Program-made: the position numbers and the translations under genes
The notes under the pieces: model-generated
The model's input: the letters and a program-made list of their open reading frames with translations, nothing else
Databases searched by the model: none
What the model was told of the DNA's origin: nothing
Assembly: GCA_026992355.1 (NCBI GenBank)
Contig: JALXAE010000292.1
Span: 1-36,136 of the forward strand
DNA length: 36,136 nt
Direction: 5' to 3'
Source of the DNA: Syntrophobacterales bacterium
Lineage (GTDB): Bacteria > Desulfobacterota > Syntrophobacteria > Syntrophobacterales > Thermodesulforhabdaceae
Shown: positions 26,360 through 35,355 of the stretch, in pieces
How positions within the stretch are numbered: position 1 is the first letter of the stretch
Layout: each line of letters begins with the position of its first letter

Positions 26360-27454
26360 ATGAACAGGCACAAGATTATCAGGCGCAAAACAAAAAAAAT
26401 CTACATAGGAAAAGTACCTGTTGGCGGTGATGCTCCCATTGTCGTTCAATCCATGACCAATACGGATACAAGAGACTGGCAGGCAACAGTTCAGCAAATA
26501 CACCGCCTCGAGGAACGTGGCTGTGAAATTGTGCGAGTTGCCGTCCCTGATATGGACGCGGCAGAGCAACTCCAAAAAATAAAAGCCAACATCTCAATTC
26601 CCATCATTGCCGACATTCATTTTGACCATCGGCTTGCCATAGCAGCATTAAACTCCAATGTTGACGGTCTGAGAATAAATCCCGGAAACATTGGAGACAG
26701 GAGCAAAATTAGGAAGATAGTTACACTGGCCAAAGACAAAAAAGTGCCTATAAGAATTGGTGTAAACAGCGGCTCTCTTGAAAAAGACCTTCTGAAAAAA
26801 TACGAACGCCCCAGTCCGGAAGCACTGGTAGAAAGTGCCCTAAGGCATGTAGCACTTTTAGAAGATCAAGGCTTTGATATGATAAAAATATCCATAAAAT
26901 CCTCGAATGTTATGGATACAATTGAGGCTTACCAAATTCTCTCCGAAAAAGTGGACTATCCATTACATCTTGGTATAACTGAAGCAGGTACCCTGGTACA
27001 GGGAACTGTAAAATCATCCGTAGGGCTTGGAATCCTACTCTATAATGGAATTGGTGACACCATAAGGGTTTCAATAACTGGTCCACCAGAAGATGAACTT
27101 CCCGTAGCATATGGAATTCTAAGAGCCCTCGGGCTTAGAAGCAGAGGCCCTGAAATAATTAGCTGTCCCACATGCGGGAGGACAGAAATTGATGTACTAA
27201 AACTAGCGCTGGAAGTCGAGAAAACCCTAGTTTCTTTAAAATCTCCTCTTAAAGTCGCCGTAATGGGGTGCGTGGTCAACGGTCCAGGAGAAGCAAAAGA
27301 GGCAGATATCGGCATTGCTGGTGGGCGAGGTAGCGGTATTATTTTCAAAAAGGGAAAGGTTTTAAAAAAGGTTAAAGAAGACGTGCTATTGCTTTGTTTG
27401 TTCGAACAAATAGAAGAAATGACGGGGGAAAAAATATTGTGTCGAAGCAATTGA
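26360..27454 (+). CDS. ispG: 4-hydroxy-3-methylbut-2-enyl diphosphate synthase
   Basis: A 364-aa GcpE/IspG, the penultimate enzyme of the MEP isoprenoid pathway, which reductively opens 2-C-methylerythritol 2,4-cyclodiphosphate. The TIM-barrel part shows IVVQSMTNTDTRDW, PIIADIHFDHRLA, LRINPGNIGD, RIGVNSGSLE and HLGITEAGT. The C-terminal [4Fe-4S] domain has ISCPTCGRTEIDV and MGCVVNGPGEAKEADIGIAG, giving the three Cys ligands, and lacks the inserted domain of plant-type enzymes. ATG 26360 follows AAAGG; the in-frame ATG 26315 has no ribosome site. The stop overlaps or abuts the start of the following RSH gene, so the two form an operon. Confidence 0.95.
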   Translation: MNRHKIIRRKTKKIYIGKVPVGGDAPIVVQSMTNTDTRDWQATVQQIHRLEERGCEIVRVAVPDMDAAEQLQKIKANISIPIIADIHFDHRLAIAALNSNVDGLRINPGNIGDRSKIRKIVTLAKDKKVPIRIGVNSGSLEKDLLKKYERPSPEALVESALRHVALLEDQGFDMIKISIKSSNVMDTIEAYQILSEKVDYPLHLGITEAGTLVQGTVKSSVGLGILLYNGIGDTIRVSITGPPEDELPVAYGILRALGLRSRGPEIISCPTCGRTEIDVLKLALEVEKTLVSLKSPLKVAVMGCVVNGPGEAKEADIGIAGGRGSGIIFKKGKVLKKVKEDVLLLCLFEQIEEMTGEKILCRSN

Positions 27455-29625
27455 TGTTTTTCGACATCGTAGATCGAATAGTTCAATACCACCCAGAAGC
27501 CAATGTGGAACTCCTGGAAAAGGCCTATATACTAGCAGCCCGAACAGCCCGTAAAGGACACCGCAACAGAAATGAGAAAATCTTTTTAGAACATCCCCTG
27601 GGGGTAGCATCCATTCTTACCGACATGCGATTGGATGAAGAAGCCGTTGCAGCAGGACTTTTACATAACGTCCTGGAAGAAAGCAAGCTAACACCTGAAG
27701 AAATTGCCAAGTATACAGACAGTTCTGTCTCGCTCATCGTGGAAGGCATATCACGATTAAACAAATTGACTTACAGTAAGAAAGAAGAACAGCAAGCCGA
27801 ATATCTCCGTAAAATGATTTTAGCGATCTCAAAGGATATAAGAGTTGTTCTTGTAAAGCTTGCCGATAGGATTCACACCATAAGACTGATTGATTCCAAA
27901 ATAGACCAACACTCAATAAATCTCGCTCAAGAAACTCTCGACATTTATGCTCCTCTTGCCGCTAGGCTGGGTATAGAATGGATAAAAAAAGAACTAGAAA
28001 ATGCTTCGTTTAAAATACTGGAACCTGATGCCTACCGCTACATCACCCAAAGACTTGCAAAGACGGAAGAAGAACGAACTGAACATATAGAACGCATCAA
28101 GTCTCTTTTGAGGGAGCTACTACAAGAGCATGGAATAAAAGGGCGAGTATTAGGACGTTCCAAGCATCTTTACAGCATTCACAGGAAAATGCTCAAAAGG
28201 CAAATAGACCTTAATAGAATCTACGACCTTGTAGCCTTTCGTATAATAGTTGATTCAATAAAAGACTGTTATGAAGTTCTAAGCATCATCCATTCAAAGT
28301 GGGAACCTGTACCTGGCAGATTTAAGGATTTCATAGCTCGCCCCAAACCAAACAGATATCAGTCCATTCATACTACTGTCATAGGCCCCGATGGTGAATT
28401 GATGGAAGTTCAAATCAGAACTGAAGAAATGGATAAGGTGGCTAATGAGGGTATCGCGGCTCACTGGGTTTATAAAGAAGGACGCCCTGTAGATCCAGCC
28501 CGCATAGAAGAAGCTCGCCGATATAGTTGGTTACGCCAGATATTGGAATGGAACAATAATCTTCAAAACACAAAGGAAATATTCAAATCAATAGATACTG
28601 ACCTCTTTCCCGAAGAGGTGTACGTCTTCACGCCGCAGGGAGAAATAAAGGTTCTGCCCAGAGGATCAACGCCTGTTGATTTCGCTTATCACATTCACAC
28701 AGAAGTAGGCCACAGGTGTGTTGGGGCCCGAGTGAACGGAAAACTGGTACCAATAAAATATGAGCTTCAAAGCGGTGATACAGTAGAAATTCTTACATCA
28801 AAGCAACAGCGACCCAGTCAGGACTGGCTCCAGTTTGTCAAGACATCAAAGGCCCGCAATCGAATTCGCCACTGGCTTAAAATGGCTGAGCAGGAACAGG
28901 CCATATCACTCGGCCGAGAAATGTGTGAGAAAGAATTCAAAAAGAAGGGGCTTCAATTCAGTGAGTTCATCAATTCTCAGGAGATGCTGGAGGTTGCACG
29001 GGCCTTTTCTTTAAAATCCGTCGACGATCTCCTTGCTGCGGTAGGATTCATGAAGATTTCACCCGGCCAAGTCCTGGGACGCCTGCTTCCCGAAGAAGAA
29101 AATGAACCTTCAAAAGAGGAAATATCTGAATCTTTAGAACATCAGGCAAAAGAACAAAAAAGAAAGCCTCTGACCATCAGCGAAGGCATAAAGGTCGTTG
29201 GTTCAGAAGATATCCTTACACGCCTTGCAAAATGCTGTACGCCCCTGCCCGGTGATCCCATCATAGGTTACATAACAAGAGGAAGGGGGGTTACAATTCA
29301 TAAAAAAACATGCAAACACATAAAATCGGCCGAACCGGAGCGGTTAATAGAAGTTGACTGGGACACAAGTGGAGAAGATCTCTATACAACTCCATTAAGA
29401 ATCTTATTCTCCAACAAAAAAGGGATGCTCGCTCACATAAGCAGCCTCCTCGGACAATTGGACGCAGAAATGCTCTCTGTTCAGGTAAAGTCTCTGCCAG
29501 ATGGTGTTCATGAGGGATTAGTAACGGTCGCAGTAAAAGACAGAGAGCATCTTAAAAAGCTAATTATGACCCTGAAAAGCGAAAAAGAAGTTTATGCTGT
29601 GGAAAGAGTTGCAGGAAATGCTTAG
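27439..29625 (+). CDS. RelA/SpoT homologue (bifunctional-type architecture, unusual active sites)
   Basis: A 728-aa long RSH protein with, in order, HD hydrolase domain (~20-180), ppGpp synthetase domain (~235-350), TGS (~395-455), helical and Cys-containing RIS domain (CCTPLPGDPIIGYITRGRG) and C-terminal ACT domain (~650-725). The synthetase keeps GRSKHLYSIHRKM, YDLVAFRIIVD and MEVQIRT but has NRYQSIH where the family has NGYQS(L/I)H. The hydrolase has LLHNVLEES instead of LLHDV(V/I)EDT, and ADRIHTIR instead of ADRLHNMR. Activities are therefore uncertain, though fold and length are normal. The start is GTG 27439 with GGGGGA about 10 bases upstream; ATG 27454, overlapping the ispG stop, is the alternative. 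It is co-transcribed with ispG. Confidence 0.9.
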   Translation: MSKQLMFFDIVDRIVQYHPEANVELLEKAYILAARTARKGHRNRNEKIFLEHPLGVASILTDMRLDEEAVAAGLLHNVLEESKLTPEEIAKYTDSSVSLIVEGISRLNKLTYSKKEEQQAEYLRKMILAISKDIRVVLVKLADRIHTIRLIDSKIDQHSINLAQETLDIYAPLAARLGIEWIKKELENASFKILEPDAYRYITQRLAKTEEERTEHIERIKSLLRELLQEHGIKGRVLGRSKHLYSIHRKMLKRQIDLNRIYDLVAFRIIVDSIKDCYEVLSIIHSKWEPVPGRFKDFIARPKPNRYQSIHTTVIGPDGELMEVQIRTEEMDKVANEGIAAHWVYKEGRPVDPARIEEARRYSWLRQILEWNNNLQNTKEIFKSIDTDLFPEEVYVFTPQGEIKVLPRGSTPVDFAYHIHTEVGHRCVGARVNGKLVPIKYELQSGDTVEILTSKQQRPSQDWLQFVKTSKARNRIRHWLKMAEQEQAISLGREMCEKEFKKKGLQFSEFINSQEMLEVARAFSLKSVDDLLAAVGFMKISPGQVLGRLLPEEENEPSKEEISESLEHQAKEQKRKPLTISEGIKVVGSEDILTRLAKCCTPLPGDPIIGYITRGRGVTIHKKTCKHIKSAEPERLIEVDWDTSGEDLYTTPLRILFSNKKGMLAHISSLLGQLDAEMLSVQVKSLPDGVHEGLVTVAVKDREHLKKLIMTLKSEKEVYAVERVAGNA

Positions 29626-29631
29626 TAAATT

Positions 29632-30618
29632 TCAATAGGTCGTGTATTCGCCGGAAAAAATTTGAACAATTATTTCCTCAACGGATGGTTCTTCAATTAC
29701 CATATCTTTGATTTTCAGCTCATTTAAAAGTGTGGCTGTTACCGAAGCAGCTTCACGCCTTGGAACTTTTACAATAGCTTTACCATTTTCAAAGTGTTCG
29801 ATCTCTCCCACAGTTTGTAACTGATCGGAAGAATATGGTTTTTCTAGAGTCATTTTTAATACCTTATATGGAGCAATCTTTTCGACCAAATCGTCTAGAG
29901 AACCATCGTATAGAATCCTTCCTTCATTTATCACCAAAATTCTTTTGCACAAAGCAACCACATCCTTCATATAATGGCTGGTAAGCAACACTGTAGCTCC
30001 ATGCCTCTTGTTATACTCTCTTATAAAATCATGTATTTTACGTTGCATCGTGATGTCCAAACCAATGGTGGGTTCATCCAGGAAAAGCACCGATGGGCGA
30101 TGGAGGAGAGCTGCGGTAAGCTCACATTTCATCCGTTCACCCAGAGATAACTTACGTACCTGTTTCTTCAATAAGGGATTTAGGTCGAGAAGTTCTGAAA
30201 ATTCTTCAAGGCTTGCGCGAAAATCGGCATCACTCAATTCATAAATGGCCTTATTCAACAAAAAGGTTTCCATCGGTGGAAGATCCCATATCAACTGGTT
30301 TTTTTGTCCCATGACAAGGGTTATGCTCTTTAGAAAAGAAGGCTCTCTTTCAAAAGGAACAAATCCGAGAACGGAAATTTTTCCCGACGATGGGTACAAT
30401 AACCCGGCAAGCATCTTTAAAGTGGTAGTCTTTCCAGCACCATTAGGCCCAAGAAACCCGACAATTTCTCCAGGTTCAATATTGAAACTTATATCTTTAA
30501 CAGCTTCAACCTGCCTGTACTGCCTCCTGAAAAGGCTTTTCAGGGAACCAAATAACCCCGGCTCTTTATGATGAACTTCGTAGAACTTGCTGAGATGTTC
30601 CACAACAATCGCACTCAA
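29632..30618 (-). CDS. ABC transporter ATP-binding protein (ABC-2 export type)
   Basis: A 328-aa ATPase. Walker A is GFLGPNGAGKTTTLKMLAG, the Q-loop is MGQKNQLIWDLPP, the signature is LSLGERMKCELTAALLHRPS (LSLGE replacing LSGGQ), Walker B is VLFLDEPTIGLD, and the H-loop is LLTSHYMKDV. The long insertion before the first beta sheet (GLFGSLKSLFRRQYRQVEAV) and the length match the COG4586 group of ABC-2 exporters. These usually sit beside two membrane permease genes, and none is here: polX is upstream and a convergent gene downstream. TTG 30618 with GAGGAG is the apparent start, 7 bases after the polX stop. Confidence 0.87.
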   Translation of the reverse strand: MSAIVVEHLSKFYEVHHKEPGLFGSLKSLFRRQYRQVEAVKDISFNIEPGEIVGFLGPNGAGKTTTLKMLAGLLYPSSGKISVLGFVPFEREPSFLKSITLVMGQKNQLIWDLPPMETFLLNKAIYELSDADFRASLEEFSELLDLNPLLKKQVRKLSLGERMKCELTAALLHRPSVLFLDEPTIGLDITMQRKIHDFIREYNKRHGATVLLTSHYMKDVVALCKRILVINEGRILYDGSLDDLVEKIAPYKVLKMTLEKPYSSDQLQTVGEIEHFENGKAIVKVPRREAASVTATLLNELKIKDMVIEEPSVEEIIVQIFSGEYTTY

Positions 30619-30625
30619 TGGCTCC

Positions 30626-32338
30626 TCACTTCAACCAGGGTTTGGATTGCATAATTTCTCTCATCGTTTCTCTACTTTGAGCGTTCCAGACATCTCCGGG
30701 TCCGAGCCACCCCTTTCTAGCAGTCATGATACCATAAGTTAAATCAAAATCGGCGGGTTTGTGTGCGTCCGGGTTAATAGCAACGGGAATAGATCTATCC
30801 CTGGCTTTTTTGCACCACCCCCAGCCTATATCGAGCCTGTGAGGATGAGCGTTCAATTCAAGAACTTTCGACTTTGCCTCAGCCACATCAAAAATCCTTT
30901 CCATTTCAACCTCGTAAGCATCGCGTCCGAGAAGAAGCCTTCCCGTTGGATGGCCCAGGATGGTAAGATAAGGGTTGTTCAATGCTCGTACCAGACGTGC
31001 CGTCATTGCATCTTTATCCATATTAAACCCACTGTGTATGGAACCAATTACAAAATCAAACTTTTCGAGAATTTCATCTTCATAATCAAGGGAACCATCT
31101 GGCAGAATATCAGACTCAATACCCCAGTAAATATCAATTTGAGGATACTTCTCCCGCAGCCTCACAACTTCGTCATACTGCTTCATGAGACGCCTTTCGT
31201 CCAGGCCACCAGCATAAAATGCGGATTTTGAATGATCGGATATGCCTACGTACTGGTATCCCATACGGATAGCCTCTTCAACTACATTCTCAAGAGACAG
31301 GGAACCATCGCTTGCCGACGTATGAACGTGAAAAATACCAACAATATCTTCGGGTTCTATCAGCCGAGGAGTGCTTCCATTGCGGGCTGCCTCAATTTCC
31401 CCCATATCCTCTCTAAGTTCGGGGGGAATGAAGGCAAGATCCAGCATCTCGTACACATCCTTTTCAGAATTAAAGGATAGCAAACTGTCGTTCTTCGAAA
31501 AAATTCCTGAGCTGGAGAACGTTAGGCCTTTGTCCGATGCTATTTTTTGTAACTTAACCACGTGATCTTTGCTACCGGTGTAATAAACAAGGCATGCAGC
31601 ATCAAAAGATTTGCTTATCCATACATCTATCCTTAAACCATCAAAAAAACCTTCTATATGGGTATCGGATATGCGCTTCATACCATCTAATAGCTTTTTT
31701 TTCTCTAGAATGTCGAAGAAAGCAGACTCTTCCCCGTAAACTAGAAAATCCACATCATCAGTTATCTCTTGAAACCTCCTTAGTCCTCCGACTAATCGTA
31801 CTGCTTGAAATATTCCTTTCAACTTTTCTCCAACAACCTGGGCAATTCTATATGCTTCCGGGGCACGTCTAAAGGCGCTATAGGTTCTTACAACCTCAAT
31901 ATTTTTCAGAATCTTCTCCTGGGTTTTAGCTCCAAAACCCTTCAAATCCGTGAGCCTATTTTCAAGACATGCATATTCGAGTTCTCCAAGAGTTGTTATA
32001 CCCAGCTCCTTGTAAAGAAGTTTTATCTTTTTAGGACCAAGTCCCGGTATATCAAGCAACTGAAAAAGCCCGGCGGGAAATCTAGATTTAAGCTTCTCGT
32101 AATCTTCAAAGGTCTCCTTTCTGCACCAGGTCTTTATTTGACGAGCGAGGGTTTTGCCTATACCTGGAATTCTTTCTAATTCATCTCGCTTTGCAATCTC
32201 ACATATATCATCTTCCAGCTTTTCCAGAGAACGAGCAGCACGATTGTAAGCCCTGGCTCGATACTCGTTATCATCAAGTATTTCAAGCATTACTGACATT
32301 TCAAAGAATATCTCGGCCAGCTTTTCATTGACTCTCAA
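30626..32338 (-). CDS. polX: Family X DNA polymerase / 3'-5' exonuclease PolX
   Basis: A 570-aa repair polymerase with C-terminal PHP domain. The N-terminal 8-kDa-like and helix-hairpin-helix parts have ARAYNRAARSLEKL, LERIPGIGKTLARQIKTW and LLDIPGLGPKKIKLLYKEL. The polymerase palm has VGGLRRFQEITDDVDFLV with the catalytic Asp pair, a third Asp in LRIDVWI, and YYTGSKDHVVKL. The motif reads GGLRR where the family usually has GSxRR. The PHP exonuclease has GIFHVHTSASDGS, GISDHSKSAFYAGG, IGSIHSGF, GHPTGRLLL and NPDAHKP. The start is called at TTG 32338, because AGGAGG at 32352-32347 lies 8 bases upstream; the longer frame from TTG 32359 would contain that site. Confidence 0.93.
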   Translation of the reverse strand: MRVNEKLAEIFFEMSVMLEILDDNEYRARAYNRAARSLEKLEDDICEIAKRDELERIPGIGKTLARQIKTWCRKETFEDYEKLKSRFPAGLFQLLDIPGLGPKKIKLLYKELGITTLGELEYACLENRLTDLKGFGAKTQEKILKNIEVVRTYSAFRRAPEAYRIAQVVGEKLKGIFQAVRLVGGLRRFQEITDDVDFLVYGEESAFFDILEKKKLLDGMKRISDTHIEGFFDGLRIDVWISKSFDAACLVYYTGSKDHVVKLQKIASDKGLTFSSSGIFSKNDSLLSFNSEKDVYEMLDLAFIPPELREDMGEIEAARNGSTPRLIEPEDIVGIFHVHTSASDGSLSLENVVEEAIRMGYQYVGISDHSKSAFYAGGLDERRLMKQYDEVVRLREKYPQIDIYWGIESDILPDGSLDYEDEILEKFDFVIGSIHSGFNMDKDAMTARLVRALNNPYLTILGHPTGRLLLGRDAYEVEMERIFDVAEAKSKVLELNAHPHRLDIGWGWCKKARDRSIPVAINPDAHKPADFDLTYGIMTARKGWLGPGDVWNAQSRETMREIMQSKPWLK

Positions 32339-32471
32339 CGCCAAGACCTCCTGACTCAACTGTTTCGGCCCTTACGCTACCACGAACATCCAGAAAAATC
32401 ACCAGAACAAAAACTAATTTAACAAAAAGTTAATCAGCCCAAGCAATTTAAAAATAGCTCTCAAAGATGGC

Positions 32472-33758
32472 TTAACCGTACAGTTTTAATACCCGAGGGA
32501 GGAACAAGGCCAATTGTGGAAATATAAGCAACAATAACAAAACCAGACTCATAGCAATTATAAAGGGCATTACTTCGCGGGCAGTATCTTCCAGGGGAAT
32601 TCTGGCTAGATTGGTGGTAACATAGAGATTTACAGCAACTGGTGGGGTAAACTGACCAATGGCAAGATTCAAAGTCATAATAATTCCAAACCAGAGAGGA
32701 TCCCAACCAAAATGTGAAATTATAGGAATCAATATTGGAAGGAATACATAATAAATTGAAATTGCATCCAAGAACATTCCAGCACAAAGAATCAAACAAT
32801 TTACCAATAAAAGTGCAATAAAGGATGAGTTGGAGAGGGTAAGGATTTCCTTCGCTAATTTGTCCATAACCCCCATTGTAGCCCCAGCCCAACTGAACAA
32901 TCCCGCAAGAGTTACTATCAGAAGCACTACCGCGGAAGATAAAGAAGCCTCTACTAAGGTATTATACAAATCCCTAAGGGTGAGAGTTTTGTAAACTACA
33001 AATCCCACAAATAACCCATAAAATACGGCAACCACTGCAGCCTCTGTGGCCGTAAAAACCCCTCCATATATGCCTCCAAGGATAACCAGCGGGGCAATTA
33101 ATCCCCAAAAAGCATCTTTAAAGGCTATGATTACATCCTGTATCGTTCCTTTTTCGTGTCCAATGTAGCCTTTTCTTCGGGATATGAAGTAAGTTGGAAC
33201 AATAAGTGAGAGGCCTGCCAGCGCCCCTGGTATAGCACCAGCAGCAAACAATGCCGGGATGGAAGTTGTTGTAATAACACCATAAAGAATAAGTGCGATG
33301 CTGGGTGGGACAATAATTGCCGTTGAACCAGCCGATGCAATTACAGCGGCTGCGAAACCCTTAGGATAATTTTTCCTGGCCATCTCGGGAATTAAAACTG
33401 CCCCTATAGCTGCAGCATCAGCAGGCCCAGAACCACTAATACCCCCAAAGAAAACACTTACCAGTATCGCCACAATAGCTATACCACCAGGAATACTACC
33501 TACAATCAAAGAAGCAAGATTAACAAGTCTTTTGGACACGCCGCTTTTTTCTAAAATCATTCCTGCAAGTATAAAAAAAGGAACAGCAAGTAGCGGATAT
33601 TTGGCGATGCCAGAATAAAAATTTGCGGAACATACAATAATGCCGAGATCATATTTCCAGAAAGCAAACAAAGCAACGACGCCAAGTGAAACAGCTATAG
33701 GTACACCCAAGAGCAGTAATAAAAACAGGGATCCAAATAAAATCAGGGATGATTCCAT
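32472..33758 (-). CDS. dctM: TRAP transporter large permease (DctM)
   Basis: A 428-aa polytopic membrane protein of the TRAP large-subunit family, with about 12 hydrophobic segments. Signature stretches include LLGVPIAVSLGVVAL at the start, AVPFFILAGMILEKSGVSKR, FGGISGSGPADAAAIGAVLI, IPEMARKNYPKGFAAAVIAS, PPSIALILYGVITTTSIPAL, and GQFTPPVAVNLYV near the end. It provides the ion-coupled (Na+ or H+) translocation path for a carboxylate or related ligand delivered by DctP. ATG 33758 lies 7 bases after the dctQ stop. It is the last gene of the dctP-dctQ-dctM operon. Confidence 0.95.
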   Translation of the reverse strand: MESSLILFGSLFLLLLLGVPIAVSLGVVALFAFWKYDLGIIVCSANFYSGIAKYPLLAVPFFILAGMILEKSGVSKRLVNLASLIVGSIPGGIAIVAILVSVFFGGISGSGPADAAAIGAVLIPEMARKNYPKGFAAAVIASAGSTAIIVPPSIALILYGVITTTSIPALFAAGAIPGALAGLSLIVPTYFISRRKGYIGHEKGTIQDVIIAFKDAFWGLIAPLVILGGIYGGVFTATEAAVVAVFYGLFVGFVVYKTLTLRDLYNTLVEASLSSAVVLLIVTLAGLFSWAGATMGVMDKLAKEILTLSNSSFIALLLVNCLILCAGMFLDAISIYYVFLPILIPIISHFGWDPLWFGIIMTLNLAIGQFTPPVAVNLYVTTNLARIPLEDTAREVMPFIIAMSLVLLLLLIFPQLALFLPRVLKLYG

Positions 33759-33765
33759 GACAGAA

Positions 33766-34245
33766 CTATTTTTCCATGTAATCCCGAATAGCCATCAAAG
33801 TGCTCTCAAGAACACGAAAAACAATAAAAAAAGCGCCAATGGGTAACGCAAGAGTATAAATCCACTGGGGAATCTGCAAAGCCTCGGAGAGAGTCCCAAG
33901 TGCGCGCTCATCACGAATCTGCAGTAATGAAAAATAGCCTATAATCAGAAAAATCAATATGCTTAGAAAAGAAGCAAAAATCGTTAAAATTAGTTGAACC
34001 GGCGGAGAAAAACGAATTTTGACAAATTCAACGCCAAGATGAAGTCCTCGTTTGAAAGCAGCAGCAGCTCCAAACAAAGTCAGATAAACCAAGCCAGCAA
34101 CTTCTATTTCCTCACTAAATGCGAAAGAATAATCTGTCAGATAGCGAACACAAATGTTAATGAAAGCCAATATTGCCATCAGTCCTAAGAGAATAGCACA
34201 AATAACTTCTTCAATATGATTCAAAACCGGTTTTTTGAACTGCAT
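33766..34245 (-). CDS. dctQ: TRAP transporter small permease (DctQ)
   Basis: A 159-aa membrane protein with four hydrophobic segments, as in TRAP small subunits. FINICVRYLTDYSFAFSEEI is the typical end of TM1 and the following loop. Then come YLTLFGAAAAFKRGLHLGVE and a final segment with PIGAFFIVFRVLEST. It pairs with DctM to form the permease. ATG 34245 is preferred; an in-frame TTG at 34257 has an AAGGA site 5 bases upstream and is a real alternative. It is separated from dctP by a 15-bp perfect hairpin. Confidence 0.9.
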   Translation of the reverse strand: MQFKKPVLNHIEEVICAILLGLMAILAFINICVRYLTDYSFAFSEEIEVAGLVYLTLFGAAAAFKRGLHLGVEFVKIRFSPPVQLILTIFASFLSILIFLIIGYFSLLQIRDERALGTLSEALQIPQWIYTLALPIGAFFIVFRVLESTLMAIRDYMEK

Positions 34246-34265
34246 TTTACTCTGCAAATTAATCC

Positions 34266-34305
34266 TTCTATCCCGGGTAAATCTAAAGAATTACCCGGGA
34301 TAGAA
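34266..34305 (-). other. Perfect 15-bp hairpin between dctP and dctQ
   Basis: TTCTATCCCGGGTAA at 34266-34280 pairs without mismatch with 34291-34305 around a 10-base loop. On the transcribed minus strand no T-run follows. It is more likely an mRNA 3'-stabiliser or processing site that keeps dctP message above dctQ-dctM than a full terminator. Confidence 0.7.
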
Positions 34306-34326
34306 ACTTGCACGAAGAATCAATGG

Positions 34327-35355
34327 TTATTTCCTGCCCACCAGCTTTTCAGCAGCCTCAACTAGTTCAACGCCAATTTTCTTTTTCCACTTACTGTAAA
34401 CATCAAGAGTTTCCTTGCGAAAGGCTTCTTTTTGTTGGTCCGTAAGCACCACAACTTTCATTCCATGTTGCTTCAGAATATCCAGTGCTTCCATCTTACC
34501 GGTAAGCCCCTTTCTGGCTCTGGATACTTCCCATGCACAGGCTTCTTCAGCAGCCTTTTTAATAATCTTTTTATCCTCCGGACTAAAGGTGTTCCATGTT
34601 TTCTTGCTTACACCAAGTATCAGTGGGTCAATTGCATAGTGCCAGATAGTAATATAGGGATGTACCTGCCATAGCTGGTAAGGAATAATCACTGCGTTAA
34701 CCGGGTTTTCCTGACCATCTACTGTTCCTTGCTGAAAGGCCGTTTGAGCTTCTCCCCAATTCATGTTGATAGGATTTGCTCCCAGGGCTCTAAAAATATC
34801 TATAAAAATGGGGGACCCTACCACACGAACCTTTAGACCCTTAAGATCATCTGGTTTCACTACGGGGTGTTTTCTATTGGTAAGTTCTCTGAAACCGTTT
34901 TCACCCCAGGCAAGACCAACCACGCCTTTTTCTTCAATCTTTTGAAACAGGATTTTACCCGGGGTTCCATTCTTTACAGCATCTACCTGTTCATAATTGT
35001 CAAAAAAGAAAGGCAATGCAAAGAGATTCAGTTCTGGCACCTGAGGTGACCAATTTATGGTTGACGCCAGGGCAAAATCCGCCACCCCTTGACGTAGCAG
35101 CAAAAACTCATTGGTTTGTTTCCCAGCGAACAGCTGACCCGCAAAATAGCACTTTATGTTTATTCTACCATTAGTTCTTTCCTTTACCAGATCTGCGAAC
35201 TTCTGAGCCGCCTCACCCCACGGCCCCTTAGGCCCAACCACAATACTCATCTTATACTCAGACTTATACTTCCCGCAGAACCCCCAGGAGGCGGGTAGCA
35301 ACAAAGAGAGTAGTAATACCCCTAAAATCAAAGTTACTGACCTTAAACCTTTCAT
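34327..35355 (-). CDS. dctP: TRAP transporter substrate-binding protein (DctP family)
   Basis: A 342-aa periplasmic binding protein. A signal peptide covers about residues 1-27 (Lys/Arg start, LGVLLLSLLLP core, cleavage near the ASWGFC region; the Cys could allow lipoprotein anchoring but the lipobox is imperfect). Family marks are GPKGPWGEAAQKFADLVKER, FALPFFFDNYEQVD, LKGLKVRVVGSPIFIDIFRA with the Arg that binds the ligand carboxylate, NPINMNWGEAQTAFQQGTVD and GQENPVNAVI. The ligand cannot be named; C4-dicarboxylates or other organic acids are usual. ATG 35355 has GGGGAGG. It is the first gene of the TRAP operon. Confidence 0.94.
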   Translation of the reverse strand: MKGLRSVTLILGVLLLSLLLPASWGFCGKYKSEYKMSIVVGPKGPWGEAAQKFADLVKERTNGRINIKCYFAGQLFAGKQTNEFLLLRQGVADFALASTINWSPQVPELNLFALPFFFDNYEQVDAVKNGTPGKILFQKIEEKGVVGLAWGENGFRELTNRKHPVVKPDDLKGLKVRVVGSPIFIDIFRALGANPINMNWGEAQTAFQQGTVDGQENPVNAVIIPYQLWQVHPYITIWHYAIDPLILGVSKKTWNTFSPEDKKIIKKAAEEACAWEVSRARKGLTGKMEALDILKQHGMKVVVLTDQQKEAFRKETLDVYSKWKKKIGVELVEAAEKLVGRK

